Part shown: piece by piece, positions 1-10,869 of the stretch
Layout of the letters: each line of letters begins with the position of its first letter
Numbering within the stretch: the stretch's first letter is position 1
NCBI GenBank assembly: GCA_029948255.1
Contig: JALIZF010001770.1
Span: forward strand, 465,001-529,000
From: Telmatactis stephensoni
Taxonomy: Eukaryota; Cnidaria; Anthozoa; Actiniaria; Isophelliidae
Reading direction: 5' to 3'
DNA: 64,000 nt
Notes under the pieces: generated by a model
Database searches by the model: none
The model's input: only the letters and a program-made list of their open reading frames with translations
What the model was told of the DNA's origin: nothing
Translations under genes and position numbers: made by a program

Positions 1-805
1 CCAATTCTAAAACTGTGTCCCTTGTAGCGTGTAGGGTCAAGACCACAACTCTTCACTACCCCCTCAAGCCAACGAGTAAAGTCATGACGCCTAACAGGTG
101 AACCATCTAAATGCTGAAAAAGGGGGCCAGGTGAAGTGCCTCGCAAAGCCAAATAATCAAGGAGATATGACACCGGACAAAGGGTTTTCTGACGAGATAA
201 AATGATAGACACAGGTGGCTCATTGTAATGATGCTTAAATGAATAAAATGTAATCTTATATAGCGTCAATCAAACCAGAAGCATTCACAAGCTTGGTTAT
301 TTGGCTTAACTGCAACACATTTAAGGATTTCTTGTTAACTGTGATTTCCCCAATCCGCAGAAAGGCATAAAAAGCAGTAATACACATAGCCTTGAACATA
401 GTCGCAACATATTGAGACTCTAAAACACTATTACTAACAGTGCTGATTTGCTGAAGAATTGGCAAAGATATGGGAAGGCGAGTATCTGACCGCCCACCAA
501 CCTTTGTATAGCCCTTAAGCATTTCGAGAATATAGAAAACTTTTGTTGGGTCACACCATCCTGCGAGCCTATGAGAATATCCCAATGCTGAAATATATGT
601 ATTGACAGATGAAGAAGCATACTTATATTGATACAAGTATGCTATAAAGAGCGCTAGTGTTGATGAGGGGATAGGAAAATAGTATAGAGGTATGCCCAAA
701 AATTTCAAGTATAAATCTATCATATAACTTCCATGCTCTTTGATACGTAGGAATGGATGAGGGCTGTAGGCTAGAACTAATTAGGAAAGTCACAACATCT
801 GCCAA
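1..805 (-). pseudogene. Tyrosine recombinase (YR) of the DIRS/Ngaro element, frameshifted, truncated by window edge
   Basis: Three overlapping frames together read as a tyrosine recombinase/integrase, the enzyme that inserts DIRS-type cDNA circles. The first piece (805-623) carries an N-terminal SAM-like segment (SSIPTYQRAWKLYDRF). The second (723-256) holds the box A arginine in FYAFLRIGEI. The third (about 255-1) contains the LSRQKT lysine region and ends in GHSFRIG at the window edge, the H-x-x-R box. The final tyrosine is off the window. Frame changes fall near 720 and at 258, where a TAA ends the second piece. The catalytic residues visible are intact, so decay looks recent. Confidence 0.8.
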
Positions 806-2339
806 TTTTGAGGCTGCAGGTGATCTGGAATAACAGTTGGTGATGGATGCATATGGGCTGGTGCCAGGCTTTTGAAGCGCAGAATCTGCAAGCGTGACAA
901 AGAATCAGCTAAATTATTGTGAACCCCTGGAATGTGCCGAGCACGAAACAAGATGTTATGCTTTAAGCAGGAAAGAACTAAGATTGGAACAAATGACCTG
1001 AGTACTTTATCCCTACAAGTGTATTTGTTAATAACATGGACAAGAGCTTCATTGTCAGTGAAAAATAAAATTTTTTGATTTTCCGTCATGTGGCCCCACA
1101 ACAACACACTTAACACAATTGGATAAAATTCTAATATTGCAATGTCACATCTGTATACAAGTGCAGATTGGCAGAAGTCATCCAGCCATCATGTAAAAAG
1201 AAAGAAGCACCATTAAAATCTCTCAAGAAAGTGAGCCAGGTTTGCATGTCTAACTTTACTGCCTGAGTCAGCCTGACTCGATGAGCTGGGTGAGTAAGAC
1301 CAATAGTCAAGTCGATAATACGACGCAGAAAGGCTCGCCCTGGTAAAATGACAGAACAAGCAAAATTTAACAATCCTACAAGGGATTGCAACTCATGCAA
1401 TGTTGCCTTTTTCCGATTGAGAAAAGACTGAAGGAGTGAAACGCATCGACACAGTTTGTCCTCGGGCAGCCTCCCCACAAAGTTGACTGCATCCAGCTCA
1501 ATTCCAGCAAACGATAAAACCTGATGCGGTCCAATGGTTTTTTCTGGCGCCATAGGGATACCTAAGTAGTGGCATAAATCCAGAAAACAGTTAAGCTGAA
1601 GCTGACAGAGATGCTGTGATGAAGCCACAATCAGAAAATCATCCAAGAGATGCAATATATGTGGTATCTTTAGACAATTTTGCGCAATCCATTCTATAGC
1701 TGAACTGAAGGCTTCAAAAGTCTTACACGAACTGGCACACCCCATTGGCATACATCTATCATAATAATAACTGCCCCGCCAACACATCCCTAATAGATGA
1801 TAGTCATCTGATCTTATAGGAATAATGCGAAATGCACTTTTTATGTCAGTCTTTGCCAAATAACTTCCCTTTCCAGATCTTTTGATCAAAGAAATAGCAT
1901 CATCGATGCGAGCATAAGTCACATGGCTATCATCTGAGGAAATACCATCATTAACTGAAAGACCCTGCGGGTAAGATAGATGTTGAATGAGCCGAAATTC
2001 CCCAGGGAGCTTCTTGGGGACTACCCCTAAAGGGGAAACACGAAAGTTTTCAAAAGGAGGATGCACGAAAGGTCCTGCTATGCGACCCCCTTGCAACTCC
2101 TTTTCTAAATAACGATCAACCACTTCTGGATGCTGATCCGCAGACAACAAATTTTTTGCCCGTGTAGAATAACTGGGACCATGAAACCGAATAGGAAAAC
2201 CCTTAGAAAAACCGTTAATCAAAAACAAAGAATCTGACTCAGGATACCCATCCAAAAGTGGAGCTAATCTATTTAGCATGACTGGAGTTGGCAGTCCTGG
2301 AGTGAGAAGCAGATTGTTGTGCACTTGAGGTGTTGGCAT
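790..2339 (-). pseudogene. Reverse transcriptase-RNase H of the DIRS/Ngaro element, frameshifted
   Basis: An open frame at 2339-1131 encodes about 400 aa of reverse transcriptase. Visible landmarks are SPLGVVPKK and FRLIQHLSYPQG (fingers), LAKTDIKSAFRIIPI (motif A aspartate), MPMGCASSCKTFE (motif B) and LLDDFLIV (the catalytic DD pair in the LLDD form typical of DIRS-group RTs rather than YxDD). It ends just after LYTDVTL, the first acidic motif of RNase H. The rest of RNase H (FFTDNEALVHVINK, HIPGVHNNLADSLSR) continues in another frame at 1116-790, so one indel near 1131 breaks the protein. The RT start overlaps the end of the gag-like ORF by about 70 bases. Confidence 0.85.
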
Positions 2340-3492
2340 TATCTGAACGACGAAAATTGCACTTCAAAACTGGATGGTTGCCACGATGGCACTTAAAACA
2401 CTCGTGCTTATATGAACAACCACCGCAAAAATAGCCCTTATGGTACTTTCTGCAATATCCATTGGGAATCAATAGAGAAGAGCGGTCATTGGTACTGGTT
2501 GGTTTTACAGACCTGCTTTGGAAATTCAAAGATCTAATCCAAAGGTCCCAATGGACAACACCCCAAGGCATATCATCTGGCTTTTGTTGCTTTAAGTAAC
2601 GGAAATTAGAGTCATAGTAACGCCAATTCCCACCACGGACAGCCAAGTCCCGGACAACCTCCCCATACTTCATTAAAGCAGGGGCCTCATTAGGGTATTT
2701 GGAGGTGTATACCCCAACAAAGATTTGAAAAGTATTTGTCCATGTATCAATAGATACAATGGGCTTAGCCTTATTGACTGGTTCTAAACATAGGGTTGGC
2801 AAGCCAGGAGTTGTGTCCGAATTTGCAAGGCTGAGCTGTAAACGATGCTCAGGTGGTGAAGTAACAAGTAAAAGCCCAAACTCAAAATACTCGTGAGCCC
2901 AAATCTTTGCTTTTAGCTTAGGGGAAACCCTTGCATCAACAGGTACACACATCGGCGTAAAAACATCCCTTGGCTTACTAACCTGGGGAACAACACCCCC
3001 AATCCCCAAGGACATACCTGTTACCGACTGGATGACAGATGCCACCAACCCCTGTACAATGGCATCTGTACCACCAGCCGCATTAGATGTAGCCGCAGCT
3101 GTTGTGTTGGCAGCATTTTCCACTGAACATTCTTGCAACGAAGTTGGTTGCAGTTGACTGGACAAGGACTGCATAACATTTTTAGTCACCTCCTCTGTCA
3201 ATTTTCTTAGTAACTCATTATCAAACTGAGATGTTAAGGCACTGGTGGAAGGCAAAACTGGTGGCGAGTTAACCACTGAAGTGGATGATGCAACATTTCC
3301 ACTTTGAACTGAGGTAGCACTGGACACTGACCCAGAATTATGGCCATTTAAGCTACTATTTTGTGTATTGGATTGAGAATTAGCCTCCCCAGGAAAAGCC
3401 AGGAGTTGTGAAGGGCAGACTCGCCTAGAACTTCTTCTCAGTTGTGTAGCTTGGGGCACAGACTGCCTCCTTCGCCGATCTGCTCGTGGCAT
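2269..3492 (-). CDS. Gag-like ORF of the DIRS/Ngaro element with Cys/His knuckle
   Basis: An uninterrupted ORF of about 407 aa. I start it at the methionine at 3492 (MPRADRRRRQSVP) because the basic run then forms the N terminus; an in-frame methionine also lies upstream at 3531. The N-terminal third is Ser/Thr/Ala/Gln-rich and low in complexity. The middle has a compact conserved-looking domain (FTPMCVPVDARVSPKLKAKIW). The C-terminal region has a cysteine/histidine cluster (CRKYHKGYFCGGCSYKHEC then CFKCHRGNHPVLKC), which fits a nucleic-acid-binding zinc knuckle. Position immediately upstream of the RT supports a nucleocapsid-like role. No frameshift is seen, unlike the downstream ORFs. Confidence 0.7.
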   Translation of the reverse strand: MPRADRRRRQSVPQATQLRRSSRRVCPSQLLAFPGEANSQSNTQNSSLNGHNSGSVSSATSVQSGNVASSTSVVNSPPVLPSTSALTSQFDNELLRKLTEEVTKNVMQSLSSQLQPTSLQECSVENAANTTAAATSNAAGGTDAIVQGLVASVIQSVTGMSLGIGGVVPQVSKPRDVFTPMCVPVDARVSPKLKAKIWAHEYFEFGLLLVTSPPEHRLQLSLANSDTTPGLPTLCLEPVNKAKPIVSIDTWTNTFQIFVGVYTSKYPNEAPALMKYGEVVRDLAVRGGNWRYYDSNFRYLKQQKPDDMPWGVVHWDLWIRSLNFQSRSVKPTSTNDRSSLLIPNGYCRKYHKGYFCGGCSYKHECFKCHRGNHPVLKCNFRRSDNANTSSAQQSASHSRTANSSHAK

Positions 3493-4340
3493 GATACTAC
3501 AAAATACATAAAAGAAGGATCTGGCCACCAAAAGCCATCAGTATTAATAAATATTATGATTAAATAAATAGCTCAAGAGTATGTACTCAATACATCATTC
3601 AATATATCATGAAATAAGTTATAACAATAAATATTGTCACTAACAAAGCAAACATAATTAAATATATCAAACAATATACATACACCACACAAAATTATAC
3701 CTCACAAAAACATCACTAAAAACACATGTACAACATGAGCGGAGCAGGACGACTTGGCAGACATTACAACACAGTGTCGCCGGTACATTTATACGCCACC
3801 CCTTAGTGCTACAAAATAATAAAATCCAATATACCCGACAGGAACTCTGCTGAATTATCATAGCATTGACCTGTAACTAAAGGCAATTGGACAAAATAAT
3901 TGTCATAAATCAAAGGCTATGTTGAATTATCATAACAAAGCCTATAAACATTATAACAGTTGCTGAATTATCATAGCAACCATCAAAAATACACAAATCA
4001 GAGGGCTAAGCTGAATTATCGTAGCAACAGCCCAAAACAAATAATTATTATGAATGGGGGACAAATTATGTTAGAAATACTGAGAACCACCCAGCAAAAC
4101 ACAATATGAGGCCTATGCTGAATTATCATAGCAAAAAGCCCGTAAATAATATCCCTTGGCTGTGCTGAATTATCATAGCAACAGCATAGGAAAAAATTAA
4201 TAAATATCCAAACCATGCTGAATTTTGGTCTCAATCTAAATGATATAATTTATTTCAATTCAAAAAACACACACTCACACACACAAACAAAACAAACAGA
4301 GAATGTGAAATCAGCGGGCAACACTTTAAGACATAAAATT
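3493..4340. other. AT-rich internal non-coding stretch of the DIRS/Ngaro element
   Basis: Between the gag-like ORF and the SGNH ORF there is no credible reading frame. The stretch holds the short spaced repeat family annotated at 3848-4226 and a CA-rich patch around 4265-4290. The short ORFs that cross it are translations of the repeats. Confidence 0.6.
3848..4226. repeat. Seven spaced copies of an 18-bp imperfect-palindrome motif TGCTGAATTATCATAGCA
   Basis: Copies start at 3848, 3920 (variant TGTTGAATTATCATAACA), 3961, 4009 (AGCTGAATTATCGTAGCA), 4116, 4163 and 4216 (only the first half). Each core has short inverted ends (TGCT...AGCA). Note that copy 2 changes both ends in a compensating way (TGTT...AACA), which suggests the pairing matters. 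Spacing is irregular, 41 to 107 bp, and spacers are unrelated, so this is not a tandem repeat or a CRISPR array. Possible roles are a protein-binding array or an RNA structure in the element's leader; neither is shown. Confidence 0.75.
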
Positions 4341-4949
4341 TTACGACAATAAAGAAAAGGCTTTCAATAACGCACCACGATAACTACGATATAATACATA
4401 CTGCCCGAGTGAATTCAAGTGCACTCCATCAGCACATAAAAACTCCCTCGATAGAGACTGTAATTCCCGGTGATTCCATACAAAAACAAAGGGAGACTAA
4501 TCACCCAAGACGACCTCCAAGTAGTTATTTAATACTAGTGCTGCCTTGTTAAAGTCCACATCCGGATCTTTAGTACCACGTAATCTCCGCGGGATGACTT
4601 GGCACACACCAACTACACTTACCCGGAATTCTGTTCTCAGTATTGACACCAAATCATCGATTTGCGAGCCAACCACCTCCGGACGAGATGTAGTTAAATC
4701 ATTGGTACCTAACTCTAACAAAACAACCTCGGGTTTGAAGCGCATAAAAACTTCAGAGAGGCGACCTTGCAAACGCGAAACTGTCGCCCCACCGAAACCA
4801 CGAAGATAAACAGAAAAAGAACGCTCAAGACAGAAATCCCTCGATGCCCATTCGTCAAAACCTCTTCTAAGGTCCTCTGCCAACCGCCTAACAAAAGAGT
4901 GGCCTAAAACAAGTGCCCTGGGGCAAGAGGAAGCCATAAACCTTTTCAA
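4341..4949 (-). pseudogene. SGNH/GDSL-type hydrolase ORF with one in-frame stop
   Basis: The minus frame from the methionine at 4949 has the three landmarks of an SGNH hydrolase: the nucleophile block LVLGHSFVRR near residue 15, the LLELGTNDL block near residue 80, and the D-x-x-H block CADGVHLN near residue 177. The open frame ends at a TAG (plus 4497-4499) after VVLGD, but the same frame continues without a shift through the D-x-x-H block to a TAA at 4341-4343, about 202 codons in total. I therefore read 4341-4949 as one hydrolase gene with a single nonsense change, or a readthrough codon. Such hydrolases occur in Ngaro-like and some LINE elements; their role there is unknown. Confidence 0.75.
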
Positions 4950-5430
4950 CCGTTTTCAACCGCGAAATTCAAAACTCGTGGTACAAAGCTGTCAAAGCGT
5001 AAAAGCAGCAAAAACGAAGACAATTCGAGTATGTGAAAAAATTGTTGACAGAAAAAGTCTACAGAAAAACGCTATAAATCGCTTGAAATAATTATAAGTG
5101 CAAATAAAACAATCTTACCGTGTAAAATTATTCAAGAAAACAAGAGGAGCTGAAGTGAGGACTTTTCACTCTGAAACAGTTTTAGCAGCAAAGGGCCCCC
5201 AGAGGGGGGTCAATTAAATTGGGAAATACAAATGCTAGGCACCAGGCCTCCAACCATTCTCCACCATTCATTCAGAATGAGGGATAACATAAAAACATTA
5301 TTGTAAACAATAATACCTATATAAATATAGCAATATATACTCTAACCTCACTACCTAGTACTGTGTACATATAACATTTATGAGGTTAAATGGTATTGGT
5401 ATTAAATGATATTTTTTTGATTATTTGCAG
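4950..5430. other. Non-coding junction between the retrotransposon and the RecQ remnant
   Basis: No gene is visible. The stretch must contain the upstream end of the DIRS/Ngaro element and the last part of an intron of the RecQ-like gene. A small G/C-rich foldback lies near 5195-5212 (GGGCCCCC...GGGGGG). The last bases (poly-T then TTATTTGCAG at 5421-5430) form a good splice acceptor for the RecQ exon. Confidence 0.5.
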
Positions 5431-6782
5431 GGGTTTGTCAGACACAACAAAGGTACCATTCAGAAAGTGGTATGGATGCTTAGGAGAATTAAACTCCTTA
5501 ATTCCTAAATGCACCCGAATGATGGTCTTGACTGCACCTGCCACTCTGGCAACAAAACAACAAATAAGGGAAACTCTAAACTTGACACCAAAAGACATGC
5601 TGATTATACAGCAGTCACCAGGTACACCAAACCTATTCTATTCTACACAGTACATTGACAAAAATGACCAACTTGAAGTTGTGTTTGGCAGCCTTATCAA
5701 AGAAGTTCGATATGTTGGTGTAGCTGCCCCTAGAACATTGATATACTGCCAAACACGAAAACGGTGCTCTGTATTATTTAGAATGTTTGAAGTATTTTTA
5801 GGAGATAAAATGTATAAAGATGGATCTACTCGTCCCCAAAACAGATTAGTTGAAATGTTCCATGCAGGTTCACCTAAACGAGTGAAAGAGCACATTTGTG
5901 AAAACATGACAAGGGAAGATGGACATTTGCGTGTTGTGATATGCACTGTTGCTTTCGGAATGGGAATAAATTGTCGACAAGTGAGAAGAGTAATTAATTT
6001 TGGGCCATCCAAAACTGTTGAACAGTACATTCAAGAATGTGGTCGTGCAGGACGAGACGGTCTTCCAAGTTGTTGTGTTTTACTCTTTAATGGATTACTT
6101 TCATCACTCTGTGATTAAGATATGAAAACCTACATCCAACGTGAAGGATGTTCTCGTGCCTGGCTTATGTCCCACTTTGAAAGTAGAGTATCACATTCCT
6201 GTTTGCTGCTGTTGTGGGTCCTGTGCAATGAAATGCAACTGCAAAGGAGAGGATTGCAGGGTTCTTTGTAGTCCCTCTGTAGACAGTAAACAGGGGCCAC
6301 ACATTTATAAATCATTTGAAAGCAAATTTACAAGAGTTGTCACTCAAGAACAAAAGAAAACATTGAAAATGGAACTTCATTGCTTTCAGAAAGAAATGTT
6401 GGAAGAGGTGGATGTGGATAAAATGGTTACCTGTCCTAATTTACTCATGGAGTTTAACTCATTTCATATCAACCAAGTACTTGAACGCTGTAATATTCTT
6501 TTCACAATTGCAGACATTTTACAGGCAGTTGAAATATGGAGAATGCAGTATGCCACTGGCATTCTACGAGCTTTGAAGACAGTTTTCAATGATATTCCTC
6601 TCAATATTCTTCAAGACAATGAAGGTATATTTTCATTTGAGATGTCAAACTATTCCAACTGGAGTCAAATCAAGGATGGCTCAACACTTGTTGAAATGAT
6701 CAATAGCCAAGATCTGGAGGAGCTGAGCTCTTTTAATATTTGTATGGATACAATTGACAGTACTTTAGAGGTTTTGTATTAA
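5431..6782 (+). pseudogene. RecQ-like DNA helicase, 3' part, with nonsense and frameshift
   Basis: The exon starts after a splice acceptor at 5430. It encodes the second half of a RecQ-family SF2 helicase: the motif III region (MMVLTAPATLA), motif IV (RTLIYCQTRK), motif V (FGMGINCRQVRRVINF) and motif VI (QECGRAGRDG). A Cys-rich zinc region follows (CCCCGSCAMKCNCKGEDC, about 6200-6260). The ATP-binding and DEAH boxes would lie upstream and are absent from the window. Decay: an in-frame TAA at 6116-6118, the same frame then continuing for about 20 codons (DMKTYIQREGC), and a one-base shift near 6180-6190 into the zinc region and C-terminal tail. It converges with the DUF6589-type pseudogene. 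RecQ-like and DUF6589-type genes are both common in cnidarian repeats, so this may be a transposon-carried helicase rather than a host gene. Confidence 0.8.
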
Positions 6783-7818
6783 TTCATTAAGAGTGATGAT
6801 GGCAAACATTCAACACACACATGGTTCCATATCTTTAGTTTAAACGACGGTTTGAAGAAGCTGTTATGTCACTTGTTCTTCCCAAATTCAATATAAAAAG
6901 GGTCAATAGTATTGCACTAAATTTTCCTAAAACATATATGATGATCTTTAGGCGGCCATATTTGTTGGCAGGTTCATGCCTACCATCATGGTGGACAATT
7001 ACTTTGTCATGAAGTTTTTATGCAAAATGTATAAATTTTGGACCTTTTTTAAAACTAAAATTATTAAAGAACACATTAAAACTAACACCTCTCTTCATTC
7101 AGAATATAGAACTTCAAGTTTGCTTTGAACATAAGAAGAAAATAATAAAAATATGCAAATTAGTTTCAATATTTTTTGCATATCTCTTCAAAGATAGGTA
7201 AATCATTTCCGAGCCTATAATTGCTTAAAAGTTGCTTACACTAATGTTTCCTTTAAGGATAAAGTGTTTTCAGACTTAAAGCTTAATTGTTATGAGAAAT
7301 TTGTTGAAAATTTCCTTAGTCATGTGACTGTGCAAAGCTTCTTCTTTTACTGAAGAAATTAAATCAAAATATAAGATATTTGCCACTTGAGCCAAATCTT
7401 AAATATATTATTTATTATATTATTTATTATTATTTGAGCCAAATCAGAAATATATTATTTAATATAAGAAGCACAAGTAGTAGTTAAAATACTTTCTTAA
7501 ACCTGTCTATAACATAAGAGGACTCTTACTATATAGAGAGAGTGGTTTTCAAGAAAAAAGCATTTGAAATAATTTCTCTAAGTTACTTGATGATCTGATG
7601 CCTATTATTTTTGGTATTGTATTTTCATGCACTGTACAAATTCATTATACAGTGTACTACATTCCTTGTCTTTATCAAAAACCAATCTCACTAAGAATGT
7701 GTATAACAGAACATTAACAACTCTAGTGATTGCTATGTTTAGTTGAAATATTGTTTTAAAAGAAATTGAAAATACAATGTATTGTTTCTAATTGTTTATC
7801 TTGCTCTTCTGTTCAAAA
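6783..7818. other. AT-rich intergenic stretch between two convergent pseudogenes
   Basis: No coding signal or structural RNA is visible. There is a short imperfect direct repeat at about 7390-7465 (GAGCCAAATC followed by AAATATATTATTTA, twice). Otherwise this appears to be 3' flank of both convergent pseudogenes. Confidence 0.5.
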
Positions 7819-8446
7819 TCATATACTTCTTGTGATTGTTAATCCATTGTTGCTCATGTCAAACACAGATAACAAACTTGACTGTATCCCTGCATAATAT
7901 CTGTATCGCCTGTTTGGAGTAAATGTGAATGCCTCATTTGTAACCAGTTCTTTCACAATCTTGCACAAGTCATTCCGTGTTGACTTCTTAACATGGTCCC
8001 CGGATCTTTTGATTACTGCTTGTTTCTGGTCATAGTGCATCATAAGTTAACTTGTTATCCCTAAAGAGTGGCAGATTCTATCCAGGGATTTTGTAGATGC
8101 AGCTGGTCCTAACTTCTTGATGGCTTCCTTCACAGTCTTATTGTAGAACTCCTCGTCCAGGTCTGTTTTTAACAGATCTGTTCCATTTGAGTCGATGTGC
8201 AGACTGAGGGCTTAGTAATGCATATACCTGAAACATCTGGTACAGGCACTCCAACGAGTACTTTGTTGCACCTCCACCTTGATGTTTCAGGTACATTAAA
8301 AAAATTCCAACATCGATGTAGCCGCTCACCATCACCTTCTGATATGGCATCAAAGAAGTTAAGGATAAGCATTCCATACTCCAACAATGACTTTTGATAT
8401 GACAGCATGTCATCTTGAACTTTGTCATCACTGTTTGGTTCTTTAA
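7819..8446 (-). pseudogene. DUF6589-type gene, downstream half, left of the Kolobok insertion
   Basis: Minus-strand frames resume directly at the TTAA at 8443-8446. They read in order PNSDDKVQDDMLSYQKSLLEYG, then FFDAISEGDGERLHRCWNFF, then, after a shift near 8300, GGGATKYSLECLYQMFQVYALLSP and AHRLKWNRSV. After another shift near 8160 follows DEEFYNKTVKEAIKKLGPAAS, and after a TAA near 8045 the tail to 7819. EGDG...R.W, GATKY.LE and W-N-R are recurrent landmarks of the large DUF6589 family abundant in cnidarian genomes. The function of the family is not known to me. At least two frameshifts and one stop make this a pseudogene independent of the insertion. Confidence 0.7.
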
Positions 8447-9510
8447 GGTGGATCTCTATAGTTTTTGGATAGCCATACCAGACATTTTGAAATGACTTTT
8501 TCACAAACTTCCATTGAAAGTTCGATTGAAATGATGCTTACATCACTTGTCAGTCTAAGTTTGAAGTTTATAATGATGCACATATCAGTCCAGATTACGT
8601 TACTATGGCAACGATAAACAAGAAATTTTGAAATCAGTCGAGCTCGAGTTTTAGGCGATCCTGATCAGATTAAGAAAAGAGAATACCAGCACGTTAAACT
8701 ACGATATTAGTCCCTCAAAATATACAAGAATTAAAAAAATCTGTATGTTTGATTTTGAGTAAATCGCAGGAACAGATTTTACGCGCCATTTTGGAGGTTG
8801 CAAAGAATTGCTTATTCTGACTTAAAATTACTGGATGAAATGCTTTCAAATAAAGCCTAAACGTATCTTGTACTTATTTGTTTTAAAGTGTGCTGAGTTT
8901 GGAGGAATAGTTCGTGTTCAGTTTTGAGAATTAATTTTTCTTCCGAGGTGACTTGTGCTTGCCAAATTGAGACAACCTCCAATTCAAGCGCTATTCTAGA
9001 AAGAAAAAAAACGACGCCTACGATATTCTTATAAATTCGGTAATCTATTTTTCAAATATTAAGGAATTCTATTTAATTGTTTCATTTTGATTGATGCGTT
9101 CTAACGCGGTCAAAAAAAATTCTGAAGTTGGCTATATAACGACGCTCATATTTTGTGCTGTTCACGGTCGATGGTTATGCAAATTTGTGCTACACTGCAA
9201 TTGTCACGACACAATACTTCGTGACGGGTTTGAGTCGAACACCACTTCCGGTACAAAGGATCGAATGGAAGAGAGATTGGGATTTGAGCTTCTTTGCAAT
9301 TGGTTTCATCACGGGACAAACTTAAATAATCAACTAATAAAGAACACACATTACTCTATATTCTTTGCCATAAAATAATGAAAATTGAAGAGTATACAAA
9401 TAATTGTTTCAATATTTTGATAGAACCGAGAACGTCACATATTTGTTAGTGACACTATATATAGAAGTAAATCATTTTTAGAAAACAACAATAATTTATG
9501 ACCAACTGAG
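8447..9510 (+). repeat. Left terminal inverted repeat of the Kolobok-type element
   Basis: Pairs with 13294-14350. The inner limit is at ACCAACTGAG (9501-9510), which mirrors CTCAGTTGGT starting at 13294. A few substitutions and small indels separate the arms. The 95-codon open frame at 9091-9378, and its identical mirror at 13425-13712, is simply the repeat translated, not a gene. Confidence 0.9.
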
Positions 9511-9627
9511 AGTTATCATTGTTTTTCTCATCAGATTTTTTCACGGTTTGTCATAAAGTTGTAAAGAACAAAAAATTACATCAACTTAGCTATCACACTT
9601 TTACACGGTTGTATACTACTTCCTTTA

Positions 9628-10869
9628 TTATTTACTTTTTGCAAAGAAATTTACAATGGTGCTGAGAACTCTTCTATTTTTTGTCACTCTTGGGGATGAT
9701 GCTTCATCTGCCTTTGTCAAAAGTGCGATTACCCCCCTCGAACCATACATATTGAAAACTTTCCTTAGGCAGTCAAAGTTGATCCCCGCTTTTGCTATCT
9801 TTTCTTTCATCGACTTTGAGAGTGGTATCTTGTGCATTGTTACAACTCTTTGACGGATAGTCATTTTTGATACCACGTCAGCTTCGATCGTTTTCATTGT
9901 TCTCGTCGCACTGAAAAATGTTCCAACAGTAATCTTCTTGTCGGGCATAACAGCCTTTAAACACTGCGCTAGGGCGTCAAAGTCTTTTGCGAAAAGGCTG
10001 TGGTAGATGTTAGGGAGACTGAGGCTTTTGTTTGTATTATCTTTGTACAGTCCTGAAAATATTTTGAGACTATCCAGAAATAAAATGTTTAAAGAATTCA
10101 CTCTGCCGATGAGCGAGTATTTTAATAAAGAGTTAAATAAGATTGGAAAGTCAAAGGTATCTCCGTTATGTGCTATAAGTGTTATGACTTTTGACTCTTC
10201 GCTGTTCGTTTCTAAAAACTTAACAAAGCCCTCCAAAGAGTTTTGACACGAAGTAGTGGCCACAACCTTGTTTTCTCGTAAAAGTACCTTTTGACCGGAG
10301 AGAAAAGACGTCGAGAGTTTATTCACCTTGGCAGCATGAGCAGAAATATTACCATCTGGAACTGAATGCTGGCAGAAACTGTTCTCGGTGTTTTCGCAAG
10401 ACACACATGCAATTTGTATTATTTCAGAGTCCCTTTTCAGACCTGTTGTTTCTAAATCAAAGACAAAGCATTTGTACTGATCATCGTTTGGCTTTGTGGC
10501 GTCAAGTGATGCAGCTTTATCCACTTTGTTAACGAGAGTGTCGAGCAACTCTAGTTCTTCTTTGCAGAAGCTTTTTACGGTTTCATTGATTACTCCTTTT
10601 ACCACAGTTCTCCCTTCATCAGTGACTGCTATGCCAGTTTCATAAGTGGCACCTTCTTTTCGTTCTATTCGGTCCTTGGTCTTTGCCCTTGTCTTCTTCA
10701 ATTCTTTCCTTCTTTTCTTTGTTGACCACTTCTTTCTTGATTCTTGTTCTCTCTTCCGTTTTCTCGTACCTTTCTTTACAAAGTCGTTCAAGACATCACA
10801 GTCATCTAATCCTAGCTGATTCGTAGTCTGCTGTAAATACGCCACACCTTCATTAAACTGGGAAATACC
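9628..10869 (-). CDS. Transposase C-terminal segment fused to a DEDDh-type 3'-5' exonuclease
   Basis: An exon starting after a splice acceptor (TTCAAAG, plus 10870-10876) opens with ISQFNEGVAYLQ, which matches the tail of Mutator-like/Kolobok transposases. It then has a very basic linker (KRKREQESRKKW). The rest is an exonuclease of the DnaQ/TREX kind: CFVFDLETTGL carries the first D-x-E pair, LIAHNGDTFDFPIL the second aspartate, and KDFDALAQCLKAV the region of the third. The canonical histidine of the last motif is not obvious. About 410 codons are open to the stop at 9628. Fusion or splicing of exonuclease to transposase suggests DNA end trimming during transposition; that role is inference. 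Confidence 0.7.
   Translation of the reverse strand, partial: GISQFNEGVAYLQQTTNQLGLDDCDVLNDFVKKGTRKRKREQESRKKWSTKKRRKELKKTRAKTKDRIERKEGATYETGIAVTDEGRTVVKGVINETVKSFCKEELELLDTLVNKVDKAASLDATKPNDDQYKCFVFDLETTGLKRDSEIIQIACVSCENTENSFCQHSVPDGNISAHAAKVNKLSTSFLSGQKVLLRENKVVATTSCQNSLEGFVKFLETNSEESKVITLIAHNGDTFDFPILFNSLLKYSLIGRVNSLNILFLDSLKIFSGLYKDNTNKSLSLPNIYHSLFAKDFDALAQCLKAVMPDKKITVGTFFSATRTMKTIEADVVSKMTIRQRVVTMHKIPLSKSMKEKIAKAGINFDCLRKVFNMYGSRGVIALLTKADEASSPRVTKNRRVLSTIVNFFAKSK

Larger units (their letters stand above)
1..4949 (-). mobile_element. DIRS/Ngaro-type tyrosine-recombinase retrotransposon, degraded, 3' end outside window
   Basis: On the minus strand, in order, lie an SGNH-hydrolase ORF, a gag-like ORF with a Cys/His knuckle, a reverse transcriptase with RNase H, and a tyrosine recombinase that runs off position 1. 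RT-RH followed by a tyrosine recombinase, with no DDE integrase, defines the DIRS order. An SGNH hydrolase is known from Ngaro-like members, hence the Ngaro suggestion. Frameshifts near 1131, 720 and 258 and an in-frame stop at 4497-4499 show this copy is dead. The upstream boundary is not resolved; it lies somewhere between 4950 and about 5400. The split direct repeats expected of the group cannot be tested because the other end is outside the window. Confidence 0.85.

Noticed and set aside
3848..4226. CRISPR array
   Set aside because: Repeat spacing ranges from 41 to 107 bp, the sequence context is a eukaryotic retrotransposon, and there is no cas-like gene.
5431..6782. Working host RecQ helicase (BLM/WRN/RECQL type)
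   Set aside because: Premature TAA, a frameshift, missing ATP-binding part, and a transposon-rich setting argue for a decayed mobile or multiplied copy.
9091..9378. A 95-aa ORF identical to one at 13425-13712
   Set aside because: Both lie in the terminal inverted repeats; identity follows from the repeat, and no domain is visible.
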